A stretch of 64,000 bases of DNA from Microbacterium mitrae. GTDB lineage: Bacteria > Actinomycetota > Actinomycetes > Actinomycetales > Microbacteriaceae. Of this stretch, positions 42,257 to 50,489 are shown piece by piece. The DNA lies in the NCBI RefSeq assembly GCF_008017445.1, contig NZ_VRSW01000001.1:1116001-1180000 (forward strand), given 5' to 3'. The notes below the pieces were generated by a model. It saw only the letters and a program-made list of their open reading frames with translations, made no database searches and was not told the DNA's origin. Positions within the stretch are counted from its first letter, which is position 1, and every line of letters begins with the position of its first letter. The position numbers and the translations under genes were made by a program.

Positions 42257-42322
42257 GTCAGTGCTCGCGAGGAGTACCATGACGGGCGACCGGATTTCAC
42301 GATTCGAAGGAGGAACGTAGCA

Positions 42323-43762
42323 ATGGCATCACGCAACCGCGCTGCCGCTTCGTCGACCTTCTCCGAACGTTTTCGCCGCGTTTTTCACGATTTGCGGGAA
42401 CAAGGAACCAAGTCACCCGCACGGTTTGCGGTGGTCATCTTCAGCTCGCTGATTCTGCTGTTTACCGCGTTATTTTCCATTCCGGCGGCATCGGCAAAGG
42501 GTCTGACGATCTCCCTGGCCGATGCCTTTTTTACTGCCATGTCGACCATTTGTGTGACCGGTCTGACAACCGTCAACATGGACACGCAGTGGTCACCGTT
42601 TGGGCATGCGCTGGTTTTTCTCGGCGTGCAGATCGGCGCCATGGGCGTGTTGACGCTCGCGTCGATTCTCGGTTTGGTGATTTCCAAACGGCTCGGCCTC
42701 CGCGCCAAGCTGATGGCGGCCGGCGATTCCAACCCGCTGCGAGCGCACGGCGGACCGGTCAACGAAGGCCAGACCGTGCGCCTGGGCGAAGTGGGTCAGC
42801 TGCTTGCGACCGTCGCGCTGTCGACCCTCATCATCGAAGTTTCGCTCGCGATTCTGCTCTACCCGCTCATGGTGATCGCAGGCGTTGACCCGTGGACGGC
42901 GCTCTGGGAGGCGCCGTACTACGCCGCAATGTCGTTCACCAACACCGGCTTCACGCCAAACCCCGGCGGCATTGCGCCGTTCGCCGATGACTACCTGTTC
43001 TTGACAGTGCTAATGATCGGCGTTTTTCTTGGTTCCATCGGTTTTCCGGTGATTTTCGCGCTCGCCAAGCATGTGTGGCACGTGCGTCGTTGGTCGCTGC
43101 ACGCCAAGCTCACCGTCATCACCACGGTGATTTTGTTCTTCGCGGGAGCCGCCGCCTTCTTGCTCCTGGAGTTTGACAACCCGAAGACATTCGGGTCGAT
43201 GGACGCGTGGGACACCACGTTCCAAGCGTTCTTCCTCTCGGCGATGACCCGCTCCGGCGGCTTCGCTGTTGTCGACATCGGCGAGCTCAACGGCTCCAGC
43301 CTCTTGGTTGGTTCCATGCTCATGTTCGTGGGTGGTGGTTCCGCATCAACAGCCGGCGGCATCAAGGTGACAACGCTCGCCGTACTCGCCCTGGCCGTGT
43401 GGTCGGAGGCTCGCGGCCGCCAGACTGTCGAGGCATTCGGCCGTCGTATTCCGTCTGACGTGCAGCGCGTAGCGATCTCGGTGGTGGCGTGGGGTGCGAC
43501 GATCGTGGCGCTGTCGGCCATCATCATCGCGCAGATAACGAAGGCGCCGATATCGCACGTGCTGTTTGACGTGATCTCCGGTTTCGCGACCGTGGGACTG
43601 TCGACCGGTCTCACTCAAGAGCTGCCAGACTCCGGCGTCTACGTGCTTGCGATCACCATGTTCATGGGCCGCGTTGGTACAGTGACACTCGCCGCAGCCG
43701 TGGCCGCAACCGCCCGTTCGCAGCTCTACTCGCTGCCCGTCGAAAGGCCGATCGTTGGTTGA
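42323..43762 (+). CDS. ktrB: KtrB/TrkH-type potassium transporter
   Basis: A 479-residue K+ channel-like transporter with four pore repeats. The filter loops are visible in order: STICVTGLTTVN, SFTNTGFTPNPG, AMTRSGGFAVVD and GFATVGLSTGL, each with the conserved Gly. The size and the small RCK partner encoded next mark the Ktr rather than Trk subclass. It imports K+ with Na+ or proton coupling. GAAGGAGG lies 9 nt before ATG 42323, a strong ribosome site; the upstream frame is not used. It overlaps ktrA by 8 bp. Confidence 0.92.
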   Translation: MASRNRAAASSTFSERFRRVFHDLREQGTKSPARFAVVIFSSLILLFTALFSIPAASAKGLTISLADAFFTAMSTICVTGLTTVNMDTQWSPFGHALVFLGVQIGAMGVLTLASILGLVISKRLGLRAKLMAAGDSNPLRAHGGPVNEGQTVRLGEVGQLLATVALSTLIIEVSLAILLYPLMVIAGVDPWTALWEAPYYAAMSFTNTGFTPNPGGIAPFADDYLFLTVLMIGVFLGSIGFPVIFALAKHVWHVRRWSLHAKLTVITTVILFFAGAAAFLLLEFDNPKTFGSMDAWDTTFQAFFLSAMTRSGGFAVVDIGELNGSSLLVGSMLMFVGGGSASTAGGIKVTTLAVLALAVWSEARGRQTVEAFGRRIPSDVQRVAISVVAWGATIVALSAIIIAQITKAPISHVLFDVISGFATVGLSTGLTQELPDSGVYVLAITMFMGRVGTVTLAAAVAATARSQLYSLPVERPIVG

Positions 43763-44426
43763 GAAGATCCGCAGCGATGCCCCTGTGCTCGTCATCGGAC
43801 TGGGGCGCTTCGGCGCCGCCTGTGCGGGCGAACTTGACCGCCTCGACCGTGAGGTCTTGGCGATCGACGAGAACCTGGAACTCGTGCAGAAGTGGTCGGA
43901 ACGCGTGACCCACACCGTGCAGACCGACGCCAAAAACCTTGAGGCGCTGCGCCAGGTCGGCGCACAAGACTTTCAGGTTGCCGTCGTCGCTGTCGGCTCA
44001 TCAATTGAGGCCTCGGTGCTGATCACCGCGAACCTCGTTGACCTGAAGATTCCGCAGATTTGGGCGAAGGCGGTATCGCAGTCGCACGGCAAGATTCTCG
44101 CCCGCGTCGGCGCAAACCACGTCATCTACCCGGAACGTGAGGCCGGCGAGCGCGTCGCCCACCTGGTGTCGGGGCGCATGCTCGACTTCATCCGGTTCGA
44201 CGACGATTTCGTGCTCGCCAAGATGTACCCGCCGCGCTTCATCCGCGGCGTCGGCCTCAACGAATCGGGCGTGCGCTCGAAGTACAACGTCACCGTCGTC
44301 GGCGTGAAGAGCCCAGGCAAGCCGTTCCGCTACGCCGAAGCCAACACCGTCGTCACCAACCACGACCTCGTCATCGTGTCAGGAACCAACTCCGACATCG
44401 AACGCTTCGCCGCCCTCGACCGCTAG
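43755..44426 (+). CDS. ktrA: KtrA-type RCK regulatory subunit
   Basis: A 223-residue cytoplasmic gating subunit: VLVIGLGRFGAACAGELDRL is the nucleotide-binding Rossmann motif of the TrkA-N domain, with DENLELVQKWSERV after it, and GVGLNESGVRSKYNVTVVGV starts the TrkA-C domain. One RCK unit only, as in KtrA, which binds ATP/ADP and forms an octameric ring. The start appears to be TTG 43755, overlapping ktrB by 8 bp, with AAAGG upstream. The gene ends just before repeat array B. Confidence 0.9.
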   Translation: MVEKIRSDAPVLVIGLGRFGAACAGELDRLDREVLAIDENLELVQKWSERVTHTVQTDAKNLEALRQVGAQDFQVAVVAVGSSIEASVLITANLVDLKIPQIWAKAVSQSHGKILARVGANHVIYPEREAGERVAHLVSGRMLDFIRFDDDFVLAKMYPPRFIRGVGLNESGVRSKYNVTVVGVKSPGKPFRYAEANTVVTNHDLVIVSGTNSDIERFAALDR

Positions 44427-44975
44427 CGGCGCTTCGCGGGTGCGCTGCGGTGCGGCGCTGTGTGCCGTGGTGCGGCGTGCGCTGTGCCGGCACGATGGTT
44501 CCGCGCGCCGCTCAGCCGGCACGATGGTTCCGGGGCCGCCCCGCCTGCGCGACGGTTCCGCCCACCGCGGTGCACCAAACCGCGCGTCGCGCGGGATCAC
44601 GTCGCGCGAGCCGACGACATTTCCCAAGTGTCGGACAAGTTGGCCCGCCGCGGCGAGGGAAGCGGTCCCACCCGGCGCGTCGCCTCGCTCCCTCCGACAT
44701 TCGGGCAGCCCCAACGATCGTGCAGGCAATCGGAACCACGCGCGGGCTCCCGACGCCCACGCACTTCGCGAGGCGGTGCGAGTTCCCAAATGTCGGAGCA
44801 CCCGGCCCAGCACAGCTGTTGAGAGCGGTCCCATCCGGCGCGTCGCCTCATCCCCTCCGACATTTGGGAACACCGCGCACCCCAACGAGCGTGCACGGCA
44901 AGCGGAACCACGTGTGGGCTCCCGACGCCCCCGCACTTCGCACGGCGGGCGCCGTGGTTCCGAACCGCGCCCTTG
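44427..44975. repeat. Repeat array B: two 87/88-bp inverted-end modules
   Basis: A 549-bp gap between convergent ktrA and the channel gene. Modules lie at 44621-44707 (87 bp; arms TTCCCAAGTGTCGGA and TCCGACATTCGGGCA) and 44783-44870 (88 bp; arms TTCCCAAATGTCGGA and TCCGACATTTGGGAA). CGGCGCGTC begins exactly 20 nt before each right arm (44673, 44836). The two units repeat with a 162-bp period including flanks such as GAACCACG and CGGGCTCCCGACGCCC. Octamers TGGTTCCG or CGGAACCA lie at five places. The first 190 bp are GC-rich with GATGGTTCCG twice. No gene is credible here. Confidence 0.85.
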
Positions 44976-46859
44976 CTACGCCTCCGCGAGGACGATGATC
45001 TCGTCACCTTCGGCGAAGGACAGCCGCTCGGTTTTTGCGGGGTTGAGGTTGACGCCGTAACCCTCCGACTTCTGCCGGGCGTGCGCGGCCCGACGGAACC
45101 CGATGGCCGTCTCGCCGCGGAATCGCGCGGCTTCCATGAGGGCCGTGAAGTTGATGTCGGTGTGCAATTCGACGTAGTCATCGACGGGGTGCAGGTACAT
45201 TTCGCTGCTCTTGCTGGTAAACAGCACGTCGAAAACCTCGGCCAGCACGGGATTCTCGCTGATCTGGGCGAGCGCCAGTGCCACAATCTTGTCGCTGATG
45301 ATGAAGTCGTCGGCCTCCGTCACCTCGGCGAGTTCGCGGTTCGCGTCGTCGAGCATTTCCGTCACAACGTTGAGGTCTTGGCCGTCGTGGCGGGCAATGT
45401 CACGCAGCTGCAGCAACGTGACGAGAGTGCGGCTATCGGCCTGTTGCGGGTCAGTCGCGGGGTCGGCGAGGACAACTACGTGATCGAACGAGGTTGGGTG
45501 CAACGATTCGAGAAAGCTCCGTTGCGAGGCGTCGCCGCGCTGCAATGTCACGCTGAGCCGGTCCAATTGCGGAATGTTCTGCACTTCGTCGCGCGTGACG
45601 ATCGTCGCGTCTGATCCGCTGGCGACGTACTGGTTCAGCTCAGTGAGCATGCTCGGCAGGGCGCTGTTGGTACCCAGAACGAGAATCCGCTCAGGCTTCT
45701 CAGGGGCGCTCACCCGCTCGGCCATTCCGACCGGATCAACGACCAAAGGCCTGCCCAGTTTGATGGTGCTGTCATCTTCGGCAATGACGACGAGCCTGTC
45801 GCCAGCTTGCAGCACGCATTCGGCATCGGGGTTCATCATCACCGTCTCACCACGAACGATGCCGATGGCGGTGGAATTTTCGAACGCCAGCTGAGCGTCG
45901 AAATATGTCAACCCAATCAGTTCGGGCTGATCCGTGACGTAGATTTCGTTGCGTTCAAAATCGAGCAGCTCTTGATAGACATTCGACAGTCCCGACTGGC
46001 GACACGTCTGCACCGTGATGCGGCCGATCAGCTCCGGCCCGACGACCCATTTGGCTTCGTCGCCGCCGACCAGGCGCGCAATGTCGAGGTTGTCGGGGCC
46101 GGTCAGCTCCCCGACGATGTGATACTTCGCGTCGGCATGCGTGGCGCTGTTGGTCAGCGCGAGGGCTGCCTTGATCACGTCGATATCGGGGTCTGTCGCG
46201 TCAGCCGGGCCGAGCAGAATGATGCTCCGTGCGGCATGTGGACTGCCAATTTCGAGGTCACGCAGTGACTTCGGATCTCCCGTGCGGCAGGTGACCGTGG
46301 TCTTGCCGAGCCCCTGCGTCGCCGCCCGAATCTCGTCTTCCATGTCGACCTTGTCGCGATTCGCAAGAATGACGATATGCGAGCGGCCGCGCGAAACGTT
46401 GGCCGTCGCCAGTTCTTGCACGATCGAGAAGACCTTCGAGTTCCAGCCAAGAATGAGCGTGTGGTCTTTCTCGAGCACGCGCGATCGCCCCTTGCGCAGC
46501 TGCTCAACACGGCTGTCGAAAGCGCCGGACACGATGCCGATCAAGCTCGCGACGATGACGAGGCCGCCGATCGTCACAACCAGCATCAAGATACGAAACG
46601 CCCACCCGCGGTCACCACCCATGGTTCCGGGGTCCAGCGTTCGCATCAGCGAGCCCCACATGAAATCAAACGGGCCCTCGTTCGGGTCAGGAGAAGTCTT
46701 GTCGCGGGCAAGGGCGAGCACAATCCACGTGATGAACCCCAAAATCACCACAAAGACGAAGGTGGCGAGGGCGAGCAACCCCATGAGCGCGACGGTTCCG
46801 CCCGCCATCCAAACGTCAAACCGATAGCGCAAGCGCTCGTTGAGGGTGGGCGTGGGCAT
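44976..46859 (-). CDS. CASTOR/POLLUX-like ion channel with RCK-type domains
   Basis: A 627-residue channel. Two transmembrane segments (about residues 22-50, TVALMGLLALATFVFVVILG, and 88-110, AFRILMLVVTIGGLVIVASL) flank a pore region with FDFMWGSLMRTLDPGTMGGD in the filter position. Two cytoplasmic Rossmann-type units follow: HTLILGWNSKVFSIVQELAT and RILVLGTNSALPSMLTELNQ. This plan is that of the CASTOR/POLLUX family, first known as plant nuclear cation channels, with many uncharacterised bacterial members. ATG 46859 has AAAGGAG at good distance. It is convergent with ktrAB across array B, so this is a potassium/cation island. Confidence 0.87.
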   Translation of the reverse strand: MPTPTLNERLRYRFDVWMAGGTVALMGLLALATFVFVVILGFITWIVLALARDKTSPDPNEGPFDFMWGSLMRTLDPGTMGGDRGWAFRILMLVVTIGGLVIVASLIGIVSGAFDSRVEQLRKGRSRVLEKDHTLILGWNSKVFSIVQELATANVSRGRSHIVILANRDKVDMEDEIRAATQGLGKTTVTCRTGDPKSLRDLEIGSPHAARSIILLGPADATDPDIDVIKAALALTNSATHADAKYHIVGELTGPDNLDIARLVGGDEAKWVVGPELIGRITVQTCRQSGLSNVYQELLDFERNEIYVTDQPELIGLTYFDAQLAFENSTAIGIVRGETVMMNPDAECVLQAGDRLVVIAEDDSTIKLGRPLVVDPVGMAERVSAPEKPERILVLGTNSALPSMLTELNQYVASGSDATIVTRDEVQNIPQLDRLSVTLQRGDASQRSFLESLHPTSFDHVVVLADPATDPQQADSRTLVTLLQLRDIARHDGQDLNVVTEMLDDANRELAEVTEADDFIISDKIVALALAQISENPVLAEVFDVLFTSKSSEMYLHPVDDYVELHTDINFTALMEAARFRGETAIGFRRAAHARQKSEGYGVNLNPAKTERLSFAEGDEIIVLAEA

Positions 46860-47084
46860 TGCGCTCTCCTTTGAGCTCGTGGCACGCGTGCGCGAGGTCG
46901 GTGCTGGCCCGCGTGCGAGCGTCGGGCCGAGACCGGGGCCCGTCTCCCCGGGCTTGGGATGAGTGTAGCCAACGGAACCATCGGAGCACGCCGCGCAACG
47001 GGGCATGTCGCTGGGTGGCAACGTTGCGGCGGGGCGCGGCTCAGCGGCGAGGGTGGGTGGCAGCGTGCAGGCGAGGAACAGCCG
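46860..47084. other. Gap between the channel gene and the lipoprotein cluster
   Basis: 225 bp with no coding signal. It holds the channel promoter, one CGGAACCA octamer (near 46974), and short GC-rich sequence. No hairpin or repeat stands out. Confidence 0.4.
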
Positions 47085-47648
47085 CTAACATTCCGGACCG
47101 TCTTCTCTAAAAATGATGTAGTCGATCTTCCACATCACCTCAGCGGCAACGACAGGCACGACGCGCACCCGCATCGCGGAGATCGGCAGCCGTGTTGGGC
47201 TGACCAATGAAGCTCCATCAGCACCCACAATGTCTGTGCCCCCGATGTCCAGGCAAACGTCAAGCACCACACGCTCCGAATCCTGACCGGCAACTGCTGC
47301 GCTGAGGATGAGAGCACCGCCGGTGAGAGTGGTTCCGTCCTCCGCCATAGACATGAGCGTTTCTAGGGTTCCATCTCGCATCTCGCCGACGATGAGGTCC
47401 AGGAGCGGGTCCCACGTAGAACGGTCGGCAATAGCCACTTGGTTCTCGGCTTCGACGTACGCCTCGTATGCCGCAATTGCTGCAGCAACGTCAGCGTCAG
47501 GGTCGACGCCAGGCGTGTACGCCGGCTTGGGAGTCGCGGCCGGTGTGGATGGTGCACTCGACGGCGGCCCCGACGGCGGCGAGGTACAACCGTCGAACAC
47601 CAACAACGTCGTTACGCCGACAGCAGCCAGCAGGCGAGAAGTTCGCAT
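47085..47648 (-). CDS. Lipoprotein of the YTPGVDPDADVAAAI family, copy 1
   Basis: A 187-residue predicted lipoprotein: RTSRLLAAVGVTTLLVFDGC is the signal with a weak lipobox (FDGC). A Pro/Ser/Ala linker leads to YTPGVDPDADVAAAIAAYEA, then YVEAENQVAIADRSTWDPLL, which are shared with two other copies at 48.5 and 49.2 kb. It ends with a Cys-containing beta-rich domain (VVLDVCLDIGG). The function is unknown; the shared part may be helical and pair with a partner at the surface. It has the most diverged C-terminal half of the three. Confidence 0.8.
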   Translation of the reverse strand: MRTSRLLAAVGVTTLLVFDGCTSPPSGPPSSAPSTPAATPKPAYTPGVDPDADVAAAIAAYEAYVEAENQVAIADRSTWDPLLDLIVGEMRDGTLETLMSMAEDGTTLTGGALILSAAVAGQDSERVVLDVCLDIGGTDIVGADGASLVSPTRLPISAMRVRVVPVVAAEVMWKIDYIIFREDGPEC

Positions 47649-47706
47649 CCCGTGACGCTACTTAATTCCGCGCAAGGCGGCGCTGTCTTTCCACAAGCTC
47701 GTCGCG

Positions 47707-48519
47707 TTAGGGGCAGCCGATGCCGTTGGGGTCTTCGTTGCAGTCCTTGTCAACGAGCGCGGTGACGACCTCGTAGATCGTTACATCGTAGCCAGACGCG
47801 GTCGCGCGCACGTAACCGTCGACCGGTAGCCACGCGCCGGAGCCTGTGAAGTTCACGGTTGCGGAGTATGCGACCGTGACCGAAACATCAAACTCGCCCT
47901 TTGCGGAGTACACATGTGAAGCATCCGTCGGCGTGAACTGCGGCAACCCAGCATCTACCCACGAATCGTACGCATCTGTCACCGTCGCCGTGGTTCCGTC
48001 ACCGTAGTCAAACGTGTACGACACCGGAGTGAACTGAACACTAACCGGGTAGCCAAACAATGCACCCGTGAGTGTGTGAGTGCTCGCTGTGCTCAAGAAG
48101 TTGGTGGGCTTGCCGATAACTCCGGCCGTATACGGCTCACCCGTCAACGTTGGGGGCTGCGGAGTGAAACGAGCGAGATCGGCCAGCGTCGGGTAGGGAA
48201 TCTCCACAACGTCGTCGGACTGGCAGATCCCCTGCAACGGGTCGTTGATCGGGAACGTGTCATCATCGGTGTTGCACAACGTCACCGGCGGATTAACCGG
48301 CGCACCCGAATTCCCCGGATTACCTGCGCCCATAAACGGATCACCATCGCTATCCGATGGCGGACTGATGCCGTAGCCCGGGTTTCTTGGGGCAAGGCCG
48401 CCGACCTCAACCGATCCACCATTATTGTCAACCTCGCAAGTAATGTCTTGAGGAAAACAAACGTTGGCAGGCGATACGCCCGCCAATAGGCCGCCAGCAA
48501 GGAGAACAATCACGAGCAT
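47707..48519 (-). CDS. Secreted PKD-like domain protein
   Basis: A 270-residue exported protein. MLVIVLLAGGLLAGVSPANV is the signal sequence, and the C-terminal half has a PKD-like beta sandwich with FTPVSYTFDYGDGTTATVTD and HVYSAKGEFDVSVTVAYSA, the usual YDFGDGT and H-x-Y-x-x-x-G-x-Y/F patterns. The middle is Pro/Asn-rich. ATG 48519 overlaps the copy-2 lipoprotein gene by 10 bp; the frame extends to 48555 but that part reads through the other gene. The overlap says both proteins are made together, probably for one surface structure. Function unknown. Confidence 0.78.
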   Translation of the reverse strand: MLVIVLLAGGLLAGVSPANVCFPQDITCEVDNNGGSVEVGGLAPRNPGYGISPPSDSDGDPFMGAGNPGNSGAPVNPPVTLCNTDDDTFPINDPLQGICQSDDVVEIPYPTLADLARFTPQPPTLTGEPYTAGVIGKPTNFLSTASTHTLTGALFGYPVSVQFTPVSYTFDYGDGTTATVTDAYDSWVDAGLPQFTPTDASHVYSAKGEFDVSVTVAYSATVNFTGSGAWLPVDGYVRATASGYDVTIYEVVTALVDKDCNEDPNGIGCP

Positions 48520-49082
48520 GTCAGATCCGACCAGCCAATGTGGACGATCGCCCACCCGAATTGCACGCCGTCATTTGACTGGAGGATCACGTTCATAGAT
48601 TTGACCGCGTAGTCCTCTGCAGACCCGATCAGAACTCCATTCGAATCCAAAGTCATGGTCTCAGCGAAGTCGGTGCACACGTGAAGGTTCACAATCGTCG
48701 ACTGAACTTTCGTCGCGACAGCAGAGACAATTTGTGCATCCCCTTCAAACTTGTACCCGGCCGCCGCGAGTTCCTCGTAAGACGAGATTGAATCAGAGAG
48801 GTAGGGGTCAGCGAGGAGCGCAAGCACTGAATCCCACGTCTCGCTATCCGAGAGTTCAACATCGTTATTCGCTTCGACGTACGCCTCGTACGTAGAAATA
48901 GCCGCGGCGACGTCAGCGTCGGGGTCGACACCCGGAGTGTATTCCGGTGTCGGCGTGGCGCTCGGCGTCGATGTCGTCGCCGAAGTCGGAATCGGAAGCG
49001 GTTCCGACGGCGCGGGCGTACAACCGGCGAGCGCCACCATTGACACCACACCCGCAATAACCAGCATCCGAGAAATCCGCAT
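48510..49082 (-). CDS. Lipoprotein of the YTPGVDPDADVAAAI family, copy 2
   Basis: A 190-residue paralogue: MLVIAGVVSMVALAGC gives the signal and lipobox (LAGC), then a Thr/Ser/Pro linker and YTPGVDPDADVAAAISTYEA, YVEANNDVELSDSETWDSVL. The C-terminal domain has STIVNLHVCTDFAETMTLDS and ends VHIGWSDLTCS, with conserved Cys residues. It is closer to copy 3 than to copy 1. It leads into the PKD-like gene by a 10-bp overlap. The base composition of 48.1-49.7 kb is visibly less GC-rich than the neighbours, and the octamer is absent there. Confidence 0.82.
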   Translation of the reverse strand: MRISRMLVIAGVVSMVALAGCTPAPSEPLPIPTSATTSTPSATPTPEYTPGVDPDADVAAAISTYEAYVEANNDVELSDSETWDSVLALLADPYLSDSISSYEELAAAGYKFEGDAQIVSAVATKVQSTIVNLHVCTDFAETMTLDSNGVLIGSAEDYAVKSMNVILQSNDGVQFGWAIVHIGWSDLTCS

Positions 49083-49154
49083 GCAGAGACGGTACTGAAT
49101 TTTGCGTCGAGCCGCGCGGTTTATCCACAGCCTCGTCTGCCCAATTGGGCGGTG

Positions 49155-49697
49155 CTACAAGCACGGCCGGTCCGACATGCCGAAGTATCCGATCTTCCAA
49201 CCATGCGGAGACGGTTCTGCAGCTTGGAGAACGACGTTCATGGATAGAACGCCGTACTCGGAAATATCTCCGATGAGATCCCCGTGCGCGTCGCGAATCA
49301 GCGCCGCTGAAAAGTCTGTGCAAACGTGAATTCTCAAGACCGTCCCGTAGGCCTGCTCCAATTCCGCCGAAACTATCTTTCCTGGACCATCGAACACCTC
49401 ACCGTTCTCAGCCATCTGTTCGTATGACAGGACGGACGACTTCCGGTAATCCTCAAGCAGGAGGTCAAGAACTGGGTCCCACGTTTCGCGGTCGGCGAGG
49501 ACGAGATTGTTACTCGCTTCGACGTACGCCTCGTACGTCTCGATTGCGGCCGCGACGTCAGCCTCCGGATCGACGCCCGGCGTGTATGCCGGTGTCGGGG
49601 TTACGACCGGCCGCTGTTCGGGAGGCTCGCCTACGCATCCAGCGAGCGCCATCAGCACTGTCATGCCCAACAGCGCCAGCAGACGACGACTTCCCAT
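49155..49697 (-). CDS. Lipoprotein of the YTPGVDPDADVAAAI family, copy 3
   Basis: A 180-residue paralogue: LLALLGMTVLMALAGC is the signal with lipobox LAGC, followed by a short linker and YTPGVDPEADVAAAIETYEA, YVEASNNLVLADRETWDPVL. LRIHVCTDFSAALIRDAHGD and KIGYFGMSDRPCL match the end of copy 2 with the same Cys positions. Function unknown. It lies 72 bp upstream of copy 2 on the minus strand and just downstream of repeat array C. The three copies suggest a small family that grew by duplication here. Confidence 0.82.
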   Translation of the reverse strand: MGSRRLLALLGMTVLMALAGCVGEPPEQRPVVTPTPAYTPGVDPEADVAAAIETYEAYVEASNNLVLADRETWDPVLDLLLEDYRKSSVLSYEQMAENGEVFDGPGKIVSAELEQAYGTVLRIHVCTDFSAALIRDAHGDLIGDISEYGVLSMNVVLQAAEPSPHGWKIGYFGMSDRPCL

Positions 49698-50489
49698 ACG
49701 GCGACAGTAGACAAACCTCTAATCAACCGTTCCCGTTATCCACAAGCCAGATCGCCGGTCGCCTTAGAACATGCCTCGCGGCCCGTGCCGCAATTTGTCC
49801 CCCGCCAACGTCCTGGTTCCGCTTCCCGAATGCCGGAACCACGCGAGCCATGGGTGCTGACAGGCGGCTCCAAACGGCGTGTCGAGCGGATTGGTCCGAC
49901 ATTCGGGAAATGCTCGACCCCGCTCAGGCGGGGCCAGAGGCCGAATCCCGACCCTTCAGTCCAGCACAACGCCGCTCATCGGAACGCCGTCAAGCCCCCG
50001 CCGCACCGAGCCCACATGCAGCAATCCATCCCCCGCCAACCTCCTGGTTCCGCGTCCCGAATGTCGGAACCACGTGAGCCGCGCGCGCCGACAGGCGGCA
50101 CCTAACGGCGTGTCGCGCGAACCGGTCCGACATTTGGGAAAGGCCCGACCACGGTCGAGCGGGACCGTCGGCCAAATACACAACTGTTCGGGCTGGCACA
50201 CGACCGTCAGTCCAGCGCACCGTCTCACGCCAACAGCGTGGTTCCGCTTCCCGAATGTCGGAACCACGTGAGCCGCGCGCTCCGACAGGCGGCACCTAAC
50301 GGCGTGTCGAGCGAACGGGTCCGACATTTGGGAAAGGCCGCACCGCGGTCAGACACGACGCCGAGACGCGGAACCCCGGAACCCCGGAACCACGAAACCC
50401 CGAAACCCCGAAACCCCGGAACCTTCCCCCGCCGAGACGCACACCCCAAGAGCAGCACCACAACAGCACCCCAACGGCACCCACCGCCC
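49698..50489. repeat. Repeat array C: three 87-bp inverted-end modules
   Basis: A 792-bp gap between copy-3 lipoprotein and proC with no credible gene. Modules lie at 49823-49909, 50054-50140 and 50248-50334, each exactly 87 bp. Left arms are TTCCCGAATGYCGGA-like, right arms TCCGACATTTGGGAA or TCCGACATTCGGGAA, and CGGCGTGTC begins exactly 20 nt before each right arm (49875, 50106, 50300). Each module is entered by TGGTTCCG 9 nt before the left arm and the left arm runs into CGGAACCACG. Modules 2 and 3 are nearly identical. Linkers between them (GTCAGTCCAGC) are partly shared. Confidence 0.85.
50366..50423. repeat. 8-bp tandem repeats (GGAACCCC / GAAACCCC)
   Basis: GGAACCCC occurs twice in tandem, then GGAACCACGAAACCCC and further GAAACCCC units, ending GGAACCTT. 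It resembles the GGAACC core of the genome-wide octamer and lies at the proC-side end of array C. Confidence 0.75.

Noticed and set aside
8983..50334. Integron attC sites
   Set aside because: The 87-bp modules have the right size but lack the GTTRRRY/RYYYAAC ends, no cassettes lie between them and no integrase is present.
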